A stretch of DNA of 17,576 bases from Larix sibirica (taxonomy: Eukaryota > Streptophyta > Pinopsida > Pinales > Pinaceae): contig NWUY0300002754.1 in NCBI GenBank assembly GCA_004151065.3, positions 25,274 through 42,849 on the forward strand, read 5' to 3'. A program made the position numbers and the translations under genes. Below the pieces are notes generated by a model. That model was given only the letters and a program-made list of their open reading frames with translations, made no database searches and was not told the DNA's origin. Numbering within the stretch: the first letter of the stretch is position 1; each line of letters opens with the position of its first letter. Shown piece after piece: positions 1 through 8,200 of the stretch.

Positions 1-2258
1 AACCAAGGAAAAAAGTGGAAAATTGCAATTTTAATAAAATTCCTAACAAGGGACATTACAATTATCTATCTCTTCTCTCCATAATTGTTTGATCTTGGTC
101 AGATCCATATCCCTAGCCCTGATTTGGCATAATTCTAGATTCAATTGGGGAATAATCTTAGGCATCCATTACCAAGAGTCGTTCCAAAAATTGGCATCCT
201 TCCCTTCCCGTACTTCCCAGAAACTATGGTCCTGGATTATATTCATGTTTTCAAAAGAATACTTCCATATATGTGATCCTTGGGTGTCCTCATTGAACCT
301 AATGAGTTCATGTTTCTTCTTTCCCTGAGCATACTTATTGTGCCATAACTTTTCCCAAGGTTCTTCTTTGTGTGAAACCCAGTGCCACCGGATTTTAGGT
401 CCTAGGACTTTGTTGTTGTTTTCTAGGTCCCTAAGTCCAAGGCCCCCTTGAATTTTTGGTTTGCATACTTTCTCCCAACCCACTAAATCCCATATGTGTT
501 TGTCCTGATTACATCCCCACAAAAACTGTCTTTGGATTCTCCTATTTTGCTTCATAACCGCCTTTGTTGCAGCCATTGTTGAGAAAAGATAAATGGACAT
601 AGCTTGAAGCACAACTTTAACTAACACTCCTCGACTTGCCATATTAAGAGGCATGTAAGCCCAATTATCCTAATTCCTTCTCATCCTACCCAAAATATCT
701 TCTCAAGAGATTTTCCTTACTATTCCATCGGTGCGAGGAGCACCTAAATATTTGGACGGAAGGGAGCTTCCTTGGGACCCTAGAATGTGAAGAATATTCC
801 TTTGGGAAATCCTAAGGGTATTGAAGAAAAAGACTTGAGATTTATCATTATTGATTTCCAGCCCTTAATCCCTTGAAAACAAATTCAAACATTTCTTCAG
901 GGCCCTTGCTTCCTGGACAGAGGAATGACCCATCAACAAACTACTAGTGTGAGATTTTTTTAGTGCCCATATGTAGATTTAAGCCTCTGAGTTTTCCAAT
1001 TTGTATCGGGGATTCGATCACTCTACATAGTCCTTCAGCCATTAGAATAAACAAAAAGGGGGATAGAGGGTCACCTTGTCTAATGCGCCACGACGACCTA
1101 AAATTTATTGTGGGAGCTCCATTTAAGAGAATGGAAAAGAAAGTCATAGATGTCATGTGCATTATCCATTTTATCCAATCCTAGTGAAACCCATAGGCTT
1201 CAAGCATTTCTTTCATGAATTTCCAACTTAGTTTATCATAAGCTTCAGATATGTCCAATTTCAACATGATACCCGACGTTTTAGTGACTTTCAAAGAATG
1301 GATAACCTCATGGACCAGGATAACTCCATCCAATATTTTCGTCCTTCGACAAATCCCGATTGCTCTAGGGGTACTAGATTGGGGAGGAGGGCTTTCAACC
1401 TATTTTTTAATACTTTGGTAATAATATTATAGATCACATTGCAAAGGGATATGGGTCTGAATTTACCTGGTGAGTCGGCTCCTTCGTCTTTAGGGATGAG
1501 GGTAAGGAAAGTATAATTAAATGCCTTCAACACTCCTTTGTCCAAATGGGAGTCTTCCACAATTTTCCACACCTCCTCCTTGATTAGGTCCCAAAAATAG
1601 TGAAATAAATTGGACATGAAACCATCTAGCCCAGGTGATTTTCCATCAGCCATTTGATTCACAACTTCCTGAATCTCGACAGGTTTCATCAGAATTTCAT
1701 TTTGGCTTGCTGAGACCTGCCTAGGGATATGTCTTGTGATTTTCCTTATGTGCTCTGATCTGTCTCGTCTGTCTTCCTTCAGGATTGTCACAAAGTAATT
1801 TACCAATTCTATCTCCATTTCCTCTCTTGTTTCCACATATTGGCCATTCTCTTTTTTTAGCCTCATAATTTTTTCCCTTTGTTGATCTTGGATCACCGAA
1901 TGGTGAAAACATTTTATGTTCTGCTCCCCCTGTTGAAGCCATTGGTTTCTATATTTTTGTTTCCAGTAAATATCTTCCTATCGTTCCTGATCATTAAGCT
2001 GATCTAGGGCTTCTCGTTCTCTATGTTTTAGTTCCTCATTGTACCCCGAAGTCATTCCTTCCTGCTTATTTCTTCCAGACGGGCTCTAATAAGCTTCTTA
2101 TCTTGGAATATGTTCCCAAATTCCTCTTTGTTCCATGTACGAATTTAGGATTTTAAAATCTTTAATTTTTGTTGAAATTGGTACATCAGTGTTCCCCTTG
2201 GGGGTTCTATCTCCTCCCACCAATTTCAACCTAAATATTTGAATTCTTTGTGTTCTAG
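1..2258 (-). pseudogene. LINE ORF2, reverse transcriptase part (broken, runs off the window)
   Basis: This part would copy the LINE RNA at the nicked target. On the minus strand the RT blocks come in order: GKSPGLDGF (near 1620-1655), TLIPKDE and FRPISLCNV (near 1440-1500), QSGFVEGR (near 1340-1365), LDISEAYDKLSW with the first catalytic Asp (1221-1258), and RQGDPLSPFLFILM (near 1040-1080). The linker before the RT (2258-1900) is readable and ends in SVIQDQQREK. The expected FADD box after KISH is missing (see findings). Beyond it come SKYLGAPR, the plant LINE segment MASRGVLVKVVLQAMS (open 654-169) and FWNDSW, followed by a stop at 168-166 and still-recognisable sequence toward base 1. Breaks include a frameshift near 1335, stops at FEQF (2258), near 1180, in SRD/GLE (near 870), and several near 650-700. 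Family assignment is secure; function is lost. Confidence 0.92.
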
Positions 2259-3017
2259 CTAAAACTGTTCAAACCGGAATGGTCTGATCCTTATTGTGGA
2301 ACCGCCATCATCCCATACCAGGCCCACTCGCCAATGATCAAAGCCTGCAGAGGGAAGGACCATAGTTGTCACATACCTTTCCCCGCTGATCATTTCTTTA
2401 GAAAGAACAAATATATCTAAACAAGACGCTACATGGTGTACCCCCCCCTCTATGATTGTTCTAGGTGAACCACCCATTTCCTGTCTCGACATCTACCAAT
2501 CCATTTTCATTTATGAACTCTTTGAAAGCTTCATTTGTTGCCTCCAATATCCATATTCCACCCTTCTTTTATTCTAGAGAAGTGATCATGTTGAAATCCC
2601 CACCCAACATCCAGATCTGGTTTCCAATCTCTCTCACTTCTATCTTCAAGGAAGAAATAAAAGATGGTTTCTGAGCCATCATGCTTTTCCCATAGACATT
2701 AGTAAGGATTCCTTTAACCTCGGAGTTGCAGATTTGAAAATATGCAAATATCGAAAACCTTGTTTCCCGAAAGTTGTTCAGGATTAGCTCATCTGGTTTC
2801 CAGAGTATAGCTAATACACTCGCATCACCCCTTGCATCAGTTGATATCACATTACTACCTATCCATACCTTCCTCCCTATATCCTGCATACTTTCAGAAC
2901 TGCATTTTGTTTCTTGCAAGAAGATCACTGTTGGTTTTGCCATCCTGAACTTCCTTCTTAGTGTATTTATTTTTCATGGGTTGTTCACCCCCGAATATTC
3001 CAAGTTATTATCTTCAT
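2259..3017 (-). pseudogene. LINE ORF2, AP-like endonuclease part (broken)
   Basis: This is the N-terminal part of ORF2, the apurinic-like endonuclease that nicks target DNA for target-primed reverse transcription. The start ATG is at 3017-3015 and overlaps the ORF1 stop. The N-terminal motif TWNIRG follows directly, then a run of five G where six would keep frame, then a TGA after NNP. The main open stretch (2943-2569) carries FLQETKC with the catalytic Glu and GGDFNMI with the Asp and Asn. It stops right after ITSLE. A further stretch (2492-2259) holds the C-terminal block with FDHWRV, where L1-type enzymes usually have SDHxP; the Ser is now Phe. A TAG after NGWFT and a frameshift near 2450 (run of eight C on the plus strand) lie between. 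The enzyme is therefore dead, though its ancestry is clear. Confidence 0.92.
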
Positions 3018-4377
3018 TGAGAATTTCTATTAAGTTCAGAGAGGGACACTTTGATCGTAGGGTATTGGCCTGATTCCACCATTCTAGTTCCAACCTCTGT
3101 TATTCTGTGCCGATTTGTTTTTCTCCCTCGTTTCTCCCCTTCCTCGAGTTGTTTTTGTTTGCTCCCCATCACCGGATATCTATCTATACCCAACTGGGGA
3201 GAAGCCTTTGTTTTGAGGATAGCTTGATGCAGAATTTCTAACTGCCTCTGGGAAATGTACCCTTTCCCTTTTTTTCTACATTCCTTCTCAATTCCATCTA
3301 GATCTAGTTCCCCTAGATCCATATCCTCAAATTCCTCCATTATATCTTCCTCCATAACTTCAGGTTGGTCTTCCATATGCATTTTCTCTAGATTGGTTGG
3401 GTTTTTCATCCCTTCCAAGTTAGGTGAGCGGGTTTTATCCTTATTAATATCATCTGCATCGTCCTCCACCTGGCCAAGGGTTTCAATCCTATTCTCAGTT
3501 TGTTTCTTCTTCTCTCTATTTTTCTTGATCTGTGGTTGATTGTTAGTTCTGCGTCCCTATCTCTTCTAATTATGTACCTATGTAAACCCATCTTCGTCCT
3601 TTTCTTTTTCTTTCCCTCCTGTATCGGGTTTGGTTTGGGGTAGATAGTTGGGAAATTCCTTCCCAAATGTCCATACTCATGACATTTCCTGCATCTGAAA
3701 TGCAGTTGATCATAATCGATGGGTTGTACCTAGTATTCATCTTCCCAAGTAATATTGATTGCTTCCAGTAGTTGACGCGATAAATTCATATAGACACAGA
3801 TCCTTGCGAAGGATGTGTACCTCTGTTGTTTTGTTTCATCCGATACCGTCACAAATTTTCCTAGGGAATTTCCTATAGCCTCCAGAATTTCTGGTTCCCA
3901 ATATTCACAGGGAAAGGAATAAAGTCTGATCCAGACTGGGGATATACTCATACCCTCAATATCAGGGTTGAACTTCTCTTTCCATGGGCGTAGGAATAAT
4001 CTGGCTAAAAAGAAAAAATATGGTCCTCCCAGAAGTATCCTATCTCGATCTTCCTGGTTGAAAAAGATGATGGTGAAAAAACCCTTATCCCCCAAATGTA
4101 GATCATAATGGCCCTTAGGGTTCCAGGTCACCTTAATCCATTTTCGCAGATCCTTCTCCTTTGGCCATATACCAATGAACTTGTCAATGAGGGATTTCTC
4201 CTTCCATTGTTCCACTTGTTCCCTTAATTTTTCTGAAGTGATTTGTAAAGAGGGGTTTTCCGCAGATCTGGGTATACAACCCCCTTGAGTTCTTTTCTGA
4301 TCCAAATACTTTTTCCTTTATCCCCCTGTATCAATATTTGGATGGTTCTTTGCTACTTCCCTTACCCCTTCCTGCAT
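3014..4377 (-). pseudogene. LINE ORF1 (DUF4283-like, zinc knuckle, acidic tail), broken
   Basis: ORF1 of plant L1 elements encodes an RNA-binding protein that packages the element RNA. The proposed start is the ATG at 4377-4375, which reads MQEGVREVAKNHPNID, meets a TAA about 20 codons in, then continues in frame through 4305-3730. That stretch has the DUF4283 pattern: IGIWPKEKDLRKWI, a GFFTIIFF core strand, DRDRILLGGPYFF, and RPWKEKFNPD, then PVWIRLYSFPCEYW. A TAG at 3730 interrupts EY/VQPIDYDQ. Next comes a CCHC-like knuckle, CRKCHEYGHLGRNF, whose last Cys is Phe. A frameshift in the lysine-rich run near 3600-3620 moves the frame; the C-terminal part (3469-3014) is very acidic (MEEDIMEEFEDMDLGEL), then basic, and ends in RNSQ with a TGA that overlaps the ORF2 start. 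An alternative is a start further downstream; no other good ATG is visible. Confidence 0.85.
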
Positions 4378-4526
4378 GTGTTGCGTATAGGAGGGGTATC
4401 CACCCCTCTCGAAAACGCCATGCTGAAACCTCGTTGTCGCTCCCGTATACCAAATTAGGGCATGATCCAATCCTCCAAAACCTTAGTCATCTCCAGACTC
4501 ACCAGGCGTTGGAAATTACGAGATTC
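4378..4526 (-). promoter_or_regulatory. Probable LINE 5' UTR / internal promoter region
   Basis: This block lies just upstream of the proposed ORF1 ATG and is visibly richer in G and C than the sequence on its far side. It contains a small perfect hairpin, GAGGGGT-ATCC-ACCCCTC at 4391-4408. LINE promoters are internal and sit in such 5' UTRs, but no specific promoter motif can be pointed to here. An alternative is that part of it is still Copia LTR: a TGTT-type LTR could end at 4379, where the minus strand reads ACGCAACA. The assignment is by position only. Confidence 0.45.
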
Positions 4527-4536
4527 AAAAAAAAAA

Positions 4537-4737
4537 GTAAACTTTATAACTTAAAAGCCACTTTATAAACATAATAAAGTATATCTCACTTTCAAATTAT
4601 AAAGTCACATCAAAAAGTACTTTAATAAATGAAATTTAATAAAGTCACTTAATGACATTTAATGAGACTACATCATCTTGGACTCCTGCACCTAGGCGCT
4701 GAATATAGGAGTACCTCCAAGATAAGAAATTCTAACA
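4537..4737 (-). repeat. Copia 3' LTR fragment, cut by the LINE
   Basis: The minus strand starts TGTTAGAATTTC at 4737, directly after a purine tract, which is the standard start of a Copia 3' LTR. Just inside is a bulged hairpin (arms 4675-4687 and 4707-4723). From about 4536 to 4650 the sequence is very AT-rich with repeated ACTTTAT/ATAAAGT words in both orientations and the perfect palindrome AAAGTACTTT at 4614-4623. The fragment ends at a run of ten A at 4527-4536 next to the LINE. If the LTR instead continues to 4379, its length would be 359 bp. Confidence 0.7.
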
Positions 4738-4749
4738 CTCCCTCTTATC
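4738..4749 (-). other. Polypurine tract of the Copia element
   Basis: The minus strand reads GATAAGAGGGAG immediately before the LTR start TGTTAGAA. In LTR retrotransposons this purine run resists RNase H and primes plus-strand DNA synthesis; position and composition fit. Confidence 0.7.
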
Positions 4750-5034
4750 GAGGGAAGTATTGCATGCATCACCTCCGCCAGGATATGTCTCCAACCTATG
4801 ATCTCCAATAGCTGAAGCTCCCTCTGAACCTAAAAGTACCTGCTCTGGATCATATGTTGGAGATCTGTGCTTGACTACTCTGAACTGAGAGTACTGTTAA
4901 CTCTCCTACTCGTACTCAATCATCATCTCATACCAGCTCGGTCTCCTCACTGATATAGATGAATTCTCTACACTAGATGCTACCACTAAGTCTGAACTCT
5001 CACTAGAATCACCATCCACAGGATGACCCATTAC
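4750..5034 (-). pseudogene. Copia internal 3' remnant after the pol deletion
   Basis: Just past the TAG that ends the protease-side ORF, the minus strand still reads VMGHPV, which fits the continuation of a gag-pre-integrase segment. Then the character changes: DGDSSESSDLVVASS and RRPSWYEMM look like the Ser-rich linker that normally separates integrase from reverse transcriptase. The sequence then runs with two stops into the polypurine tract. No integrase HHCC or D,D-35-E motif and no RT YVDD box is present. The likely reading is one large deletion with its junction close to 5010, but this was judged by eye. Confidence 0.5.
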
Positions 5035-5565
5035 TCAGTATGTCCTGCCATCTCGGATGCTTAGAAATATTGATGCACCCAGGCGCCCACTCATTGGATA
5101 CATGAAAACGCATCCTTCCAAGTGAAGGATCACATACCCATCATCTTCTAGATCTGAAATTGAGAGCAAGTTCCTCTTCAACTTTGGAACAAATAGCACT
5201 CTGCTAACCTCCATATATCTTCTAGACTTGAGGTGGAATAAACCTCTTCCAAATCCTTCTACTACATGGGTGTTGACATACCCATCCTCCATAAGTATAA
5301 CTCTATCCACATCTGTTATCTTCAAAAACATGGCTCTTGTTCCATTCATATGGAATTCTGCTCCACCATCTATGTACCACACTCTAGTGTCTACACACTC
5401 AACTACATTGATAACTGAAAGACTTGAGATGAGCGAGAATTCCTTATTGATTTTCCTCACATATTCTTCCACCTCAACTGAAGTGGTAGTCTCGTACTTA
5501 TTTCTTCTTGTTCTTCTTTTTGTTAGGATACTTCCCAACATGGTGACCATAACCCTGGAAAGCAA
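5035..5565 (-). pseudogene. Copia protease and gag-pre-integrase fragment
   Basis: The 176-codon open stretch contains VWYIDGGAEFHMNG, matching the aspartic protease active site of Copia polyproteins (usually D-S/T-G; here D-G-G, so likely inactive). It is followed by VLFVPKLKRNLLSISDL and HLEGCVFM, the typical link between protease and gag-pre-integrase. In an active element this protease cuts the Gag-Pol polyprotein inside the virus-like particle. The first 20 or so residues of the open frame are the out-of-frame shadow of the gag zinc-knuckle region, so the true join to gag needs a frameshift near 5515. It ends at a TAG at 5035. Confidence 0.85.
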
Positions 5566-6280
5566 AGCATCTCACTTTGATTAGGTTTTTCTTGGACTTG
5601 GATCCACTGTTTGATCCATTCCTCTTCTTCTTGCCCTTAGCTACAAGGGCTACATTCTCCTCATCCTCCTAACCGTGAGATGAAATCCTCTGCAAAAATT
5701 CTCTTTGGTTCTCCTCTTGAACAAATTCATCCCAAAGACGATATTAGGAAGGAATATTCTCCCTTGCCACAATGGAATCCATGAAAACATCCCAAGGATT
5801 TTCCACACCATTCAAGGTTTTCCGGACTAGCTCACTGCTAGCAACCACCTCCCCAAATTTTGCAAGTTCATCCCCCAGCTGAGTGATCCTAGTAAGGTAA
5901 GAGGTCACATTCTCATATTTATCCATCCTGGTGCTTTTCAACTTCTCTCTCTATACCATCTTCCGGTTTTCATTTGAACTCTAGTATAACTTGGTTAAGG
6001 CATCCCACATTTGATAAGCATTATCCTTACTAGTCACTTGTGGGATCACATGGTCCTTCACTACATTAAGGATAATTATCTTATCCTTGATGTTTTTCTT
6101 ATCATAGGCCGCCTTAGAAATTGCATTTGTAACTACGTGTACCACCACTAGATTAGCCTAAGTGCTATTCACAATGTCCCACAACTCATTCTCCTATAGA
6201 ATCAGCACAATCCTTGCTTTCCAAGGAACAAAATTGGCTACCACATCCAATATGTCCTCTATCCTCAACCCAGTGGCCAT
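5566..6280 (-). pseudogene. Copia gag (UBN2-type) with broken zinc knuckle
   Basis: The minus strand starts with ATG at 6280-6278 and reads MATGLRIEDILD, then NFVPWKARIVLIL, a TAG, and ENELWDIV, the common N-terminus of plant Copia gag. Further on are VTSKDNAYQMWDALTKLY, then the open stretch 5941-5744 with NVTSYLTRITQLGDELA and NGVENPWDVFMDSIV, which is the UBN2-like capsid domain. A basic region GKKKRNGSNSGSKSKK precedes a zinc knuckle reading CFAFQGYGHHVGKY: the second and fourth Cys positions are Phe and Tyr. Gag would form the particle that packs the RNA. At least four in-frame stops are present. Confidence 0.85.
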
Positions 6281-6471
6281 CTCACTGAAAATGAAAATAA
6301 AAAAAAATTCCTGGTGACCAAAAGTTTATCTCTCTGCAAGTCTTAAAACTCACCTGCAAGACAAGGAAATCTCTACCCACCTGTGAAAAAATTCAACTCA
6401 GCTATAACAATCAACAAAACACATGCACCTACAATTGCCACACTACATTCCACTGTCTTCTCAGATCCCTA
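6281..6471 (-). other. Copia untranslated leader
   Basis: This short stretch lies between the primer-binding site and the gag ATG, where the packaging signal of an LTR element is expected. No coding frame is visible. It is AT-rich with an A run near 6297-6307 on the plus strand. Confidence 0.5.
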
Positions 6472-6483
6472 GCTCTGATACCA
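6472..6483 (-). other. Primer-binding site, initiator tRNA-Met
   Basis: The minus strand reads TGGTATCAGAGC, which is complementary to the 3' end of plant initiator tRNA-Met and is the standard primer-binding site of plant Copia elements. It abuts the LTR end (CTACA at 6488-6484) with no gap, fixing the LTR border and orientation. Confidence 0.9.
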
Positions 6484-6930
6484 TGTAGAAAAATGACTAA
6501 GTTCACACACAATCACAGTGAACTTATGTCAAACACTTAAAGAACCTTTGATATTAACTTCAACAGACATACAAACTACCACAATTCATTGCATTCACTT
6601 TATATGCATATGTAAGCTAATATATTATTCATCAAGCAACTTTAGTAGTGGAAAATCATAAAAACCAGTAGAATGTCCTAAATGTTAAGACACGGGAAAT
6701 TATAATAGAAAAATGTAACAAGCATTTTAACATGGATATTTTGGTCAACATTGACCCTGGAAAAAACCCCACACCCAAGGGAAAACCAGTCCAAGAGATT
6801 TTATTCAAGAACTAAGAAAAGTTACAGTATAACAGTACAGTACAACAAGAAAAAACTTAGTACAAAATAGAAATAAAGTACCCACAAACTTCTTGTTTTG
6901 TGTGTCAAATTCCCAGAACTTGCTACAACA
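6484..6930 (-). repeat. Copia 5' LTR (outer border tentative)
   Basis: The 3' end of the LTR (minus-strand CTACA at 6484) is fixed by the adjacent primer-binding site. A possible outer end is TGTTGTAGCAAG at 6930, giving 447 bp with TG...CA ends; the outer end is a guess because no intact partner LTR exists. Inside, a perfect inverted pair of TTGACC boxes lies at 6743-6756, and an AATAAA sits on the minus strand at 6805-6800. A GT/T-rich stretch (GGGTGTGGGGTTTTTTCC) is also typical of plant Copia LTRs. Confidence 0.65.
6743..6756. promoter_or_regulatory. Inverted W-box pair in the Copia LTR
   Basis: GGTCAA-CA-TTGACC is a perfect inverted repeat of the W-box core TTGAC(C), the binding site of WRKY transcription factors. 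Its place inside an LTR suggests a stress-response element. Only the sequence match is seen; binding is inference. Confidence 0.4.
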
Positions 6931-7219
6931 TTCTTCCTCAAAATCTGTGCAAGGTATAGCAGTATGACCTCCTATACATTACAATCATCATTTGGCAGCA
7001 AACTCATCCATTTTCCAAAGATAGATGCAAATATGTTATTTTTTGAATGTTTAATCAATAATTCAAGTGAAATACAAAAAGAATGCAATGGAAAACACCT
7101 TGATCCTAAATCCCACATATAAGCATTAAAATGGATTAATACATGGTCATAGGTAAGTAGAAAGGGATTAGAAATAGGGAAAAGAGGATGTAATAAGAAG
7201 ACAATTCCATGACCCAACA
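6931..7219. other. Spacer without recognised features
   Basis: AT-rich sequence between the Copia LTR and the long direct repeat. Open frames on both strands (for example 7265-6972 minus) show no recognisable motif and are left out. If the Copia LTR is longer than proposed, part of this stretch belongs to it. Confidence 0.5.
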
Positions 7220-8200
7220 CCTTGGAGGATATTGTTGGACTTGAGGGATATACATATTCAGGCAATTTATTTTTTCTTTCATGATGGATATTTGATTAAT
7301 ATATTTGGTGGATGATGGTCATTTCTCTATGATGGATGGTCATGTTGATGGTTATTCTATGGCAGGATGCTTCTTTTATGTAATTGTTTCATTATCTTGA
7401 CATATGGATGCTTCCTAGTGAGTATATGTGATGATATTGTATTGTTGGTGTCACTGGGAAGGGGGTGTTCTACACGGTCCCTTGGTTGAATGTGTGGTGG
7501 GGACATACTTGATGATAGATGGAGTTAACACCTTTCGCATGCCCATTTGTGTTTGTTGTTGGTGTGTTGTGGTAGTTTACTATGCCTTGGTTCCCTAGGT
7601 GATATGAATGTTGTAACATTTGCTAGATGTTGCTCGAGGGGGGTGTGTAATTGATGATTCAATACCCTTGTGATGTAATATTTCCTAAGTTTGAATTTGA
7701 CAAGAGGGGTATTACACATTTCCTTGATGATCAATACTTTTTTTACCATTTGAGGGAGCATTAATAATCTATCAGTCATTGGGTGGACTACCCTAGGTTC
7801 AAACCTAGGTAGAACTTCAAATATTTTATTATGTTGGGGTTTCACTAGGAAGAACATTTATTTGCATGGTACAACACTTTATGGAGTTCCCACCTCCTTC
7901 ATTTTCACTCATGTTCATGGTGTTTTAATTAGTTGGTGACTAATTGGAGGTTGGACTATGGTTTGATTAAAATTTTAGCTTTAGTGCACATATGTTTAGG
8001 TTGATTAATGATTTGATGGTTATTTTAATCCTTAAGAAGGCTAATACTTGAGCACCCTCCTTTATTGGCCTCTTTTTATATGTGGGAGGGGTTATTTGAA
8101 TTTTTTTTCATGATTACCTTGAGTATTTCTCTCCTATAGCATAGATTCCAAGTCACTTGGAGTAGTATTTTATTATTCATGGATAAGGAGTGCGACAACC
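7220..8200 (+). repeat. Long direct repeat, copy 1 (probable LTR, first part)
   Basis: About 980 bp here match 14611-15568 in the same orientation. Shared words include ATATTTGAT near 7288, GATGCTTC, TAGTGAGTATATGTGATGAT, GGAAGGGGGTGTTCTACA, TAGATGGAGTTAAC and TTATTTGAATTTTTTTTCATG. Copy 1 has an extra block of about 33 bp near 7330-7365 that looks like a local duplication (GATGGTCAT occurs twice). A perfect hairpin, CCTAGGTT-CA-AACCTAGG, is at 7792-7809 and contains a B-box-like GGTTCAAACCT. With gag on the plus strand between the copies, an LTR pair is the simplest reading, but dispersed members of one repeat family would look the same. Confidence 0.7.

Larger units (their letters stand above)
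1..4526 (-). mobile_element. L1-type LINE (non-LTR retrotransposon), 3' end outside window, inactive
   Basis: Reading the minus strand from 4526 to 1 gives the order of a plant L1-clade LINE: 5' UTR, ORF1 with a DUF4283-like domain and zinc knuckle, then ORF2 with AP-type endonuclease and reverse transcriptase. The element is decayed: there are many in-frame stops, several frameshifts and a loss of the RT catalytic box. The window ends while the post-RT region of ORF2 is still running, so the zf-RVT end, 3' UTR and poly(A) lie before base 1. The 5' boundary is set near 4526, where GC-richer sequence gives way to a run of ten A (4527-4536) and then to Copia LTR sequence; it could be tens of bases off. 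The junction suggests the LINE inserted into the Copia LTR, but the target duplication cannot be checked without the other end. Confidence 0.93.
4537..6930 (-). mobile_element. Copia LTR retrotransposon, internally deleted and apparently chimeric
   Basis: On the minus strand the order is LTR (6930-6484), tRNA-Met primer-binding site (6483-6472), leader, gag (6280-5566), protease and gag-pre-integrase part (5565-5035), a short 3' remnant, polypurine tract (4749-4738) and the start of an LTR (4737 onward). Integrase, reverse transcriptase and RNase H, which normally need about 3 kb, are absent. The two LTRs share no visible similarity, so the 5' and 3' parts probably come from different Copia families or from a nested or recombined pair. 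The 3' LTR is cut short by the LINE. Confidence 0.8.

Noticed and set aside
89-328. 79-codon plus-strand frame
   Set aside because: Lies antisense to well-supported LINE ORF2 coding sequence.
4338-4568. 76-codon plus-strand frame
   Set aside because: Crosses the LINE 5' UTR and the LINE/Copia junction, with no motif.
7792-7809. Possible tRNA gene around the CCTAGGTT/AACCTAGG hairpin
   Set aside because: There is a T-arm-like hairpin, but no acceptor stem or anticodon arm can be folded around it; kept only as a possible SINE trace.
7525-7857. 110-codon minus-strand frame
   Set aside because: It lies inside repeat copy 1, and no comparable open frame exists in copy 2, so it is not conserved as protein.
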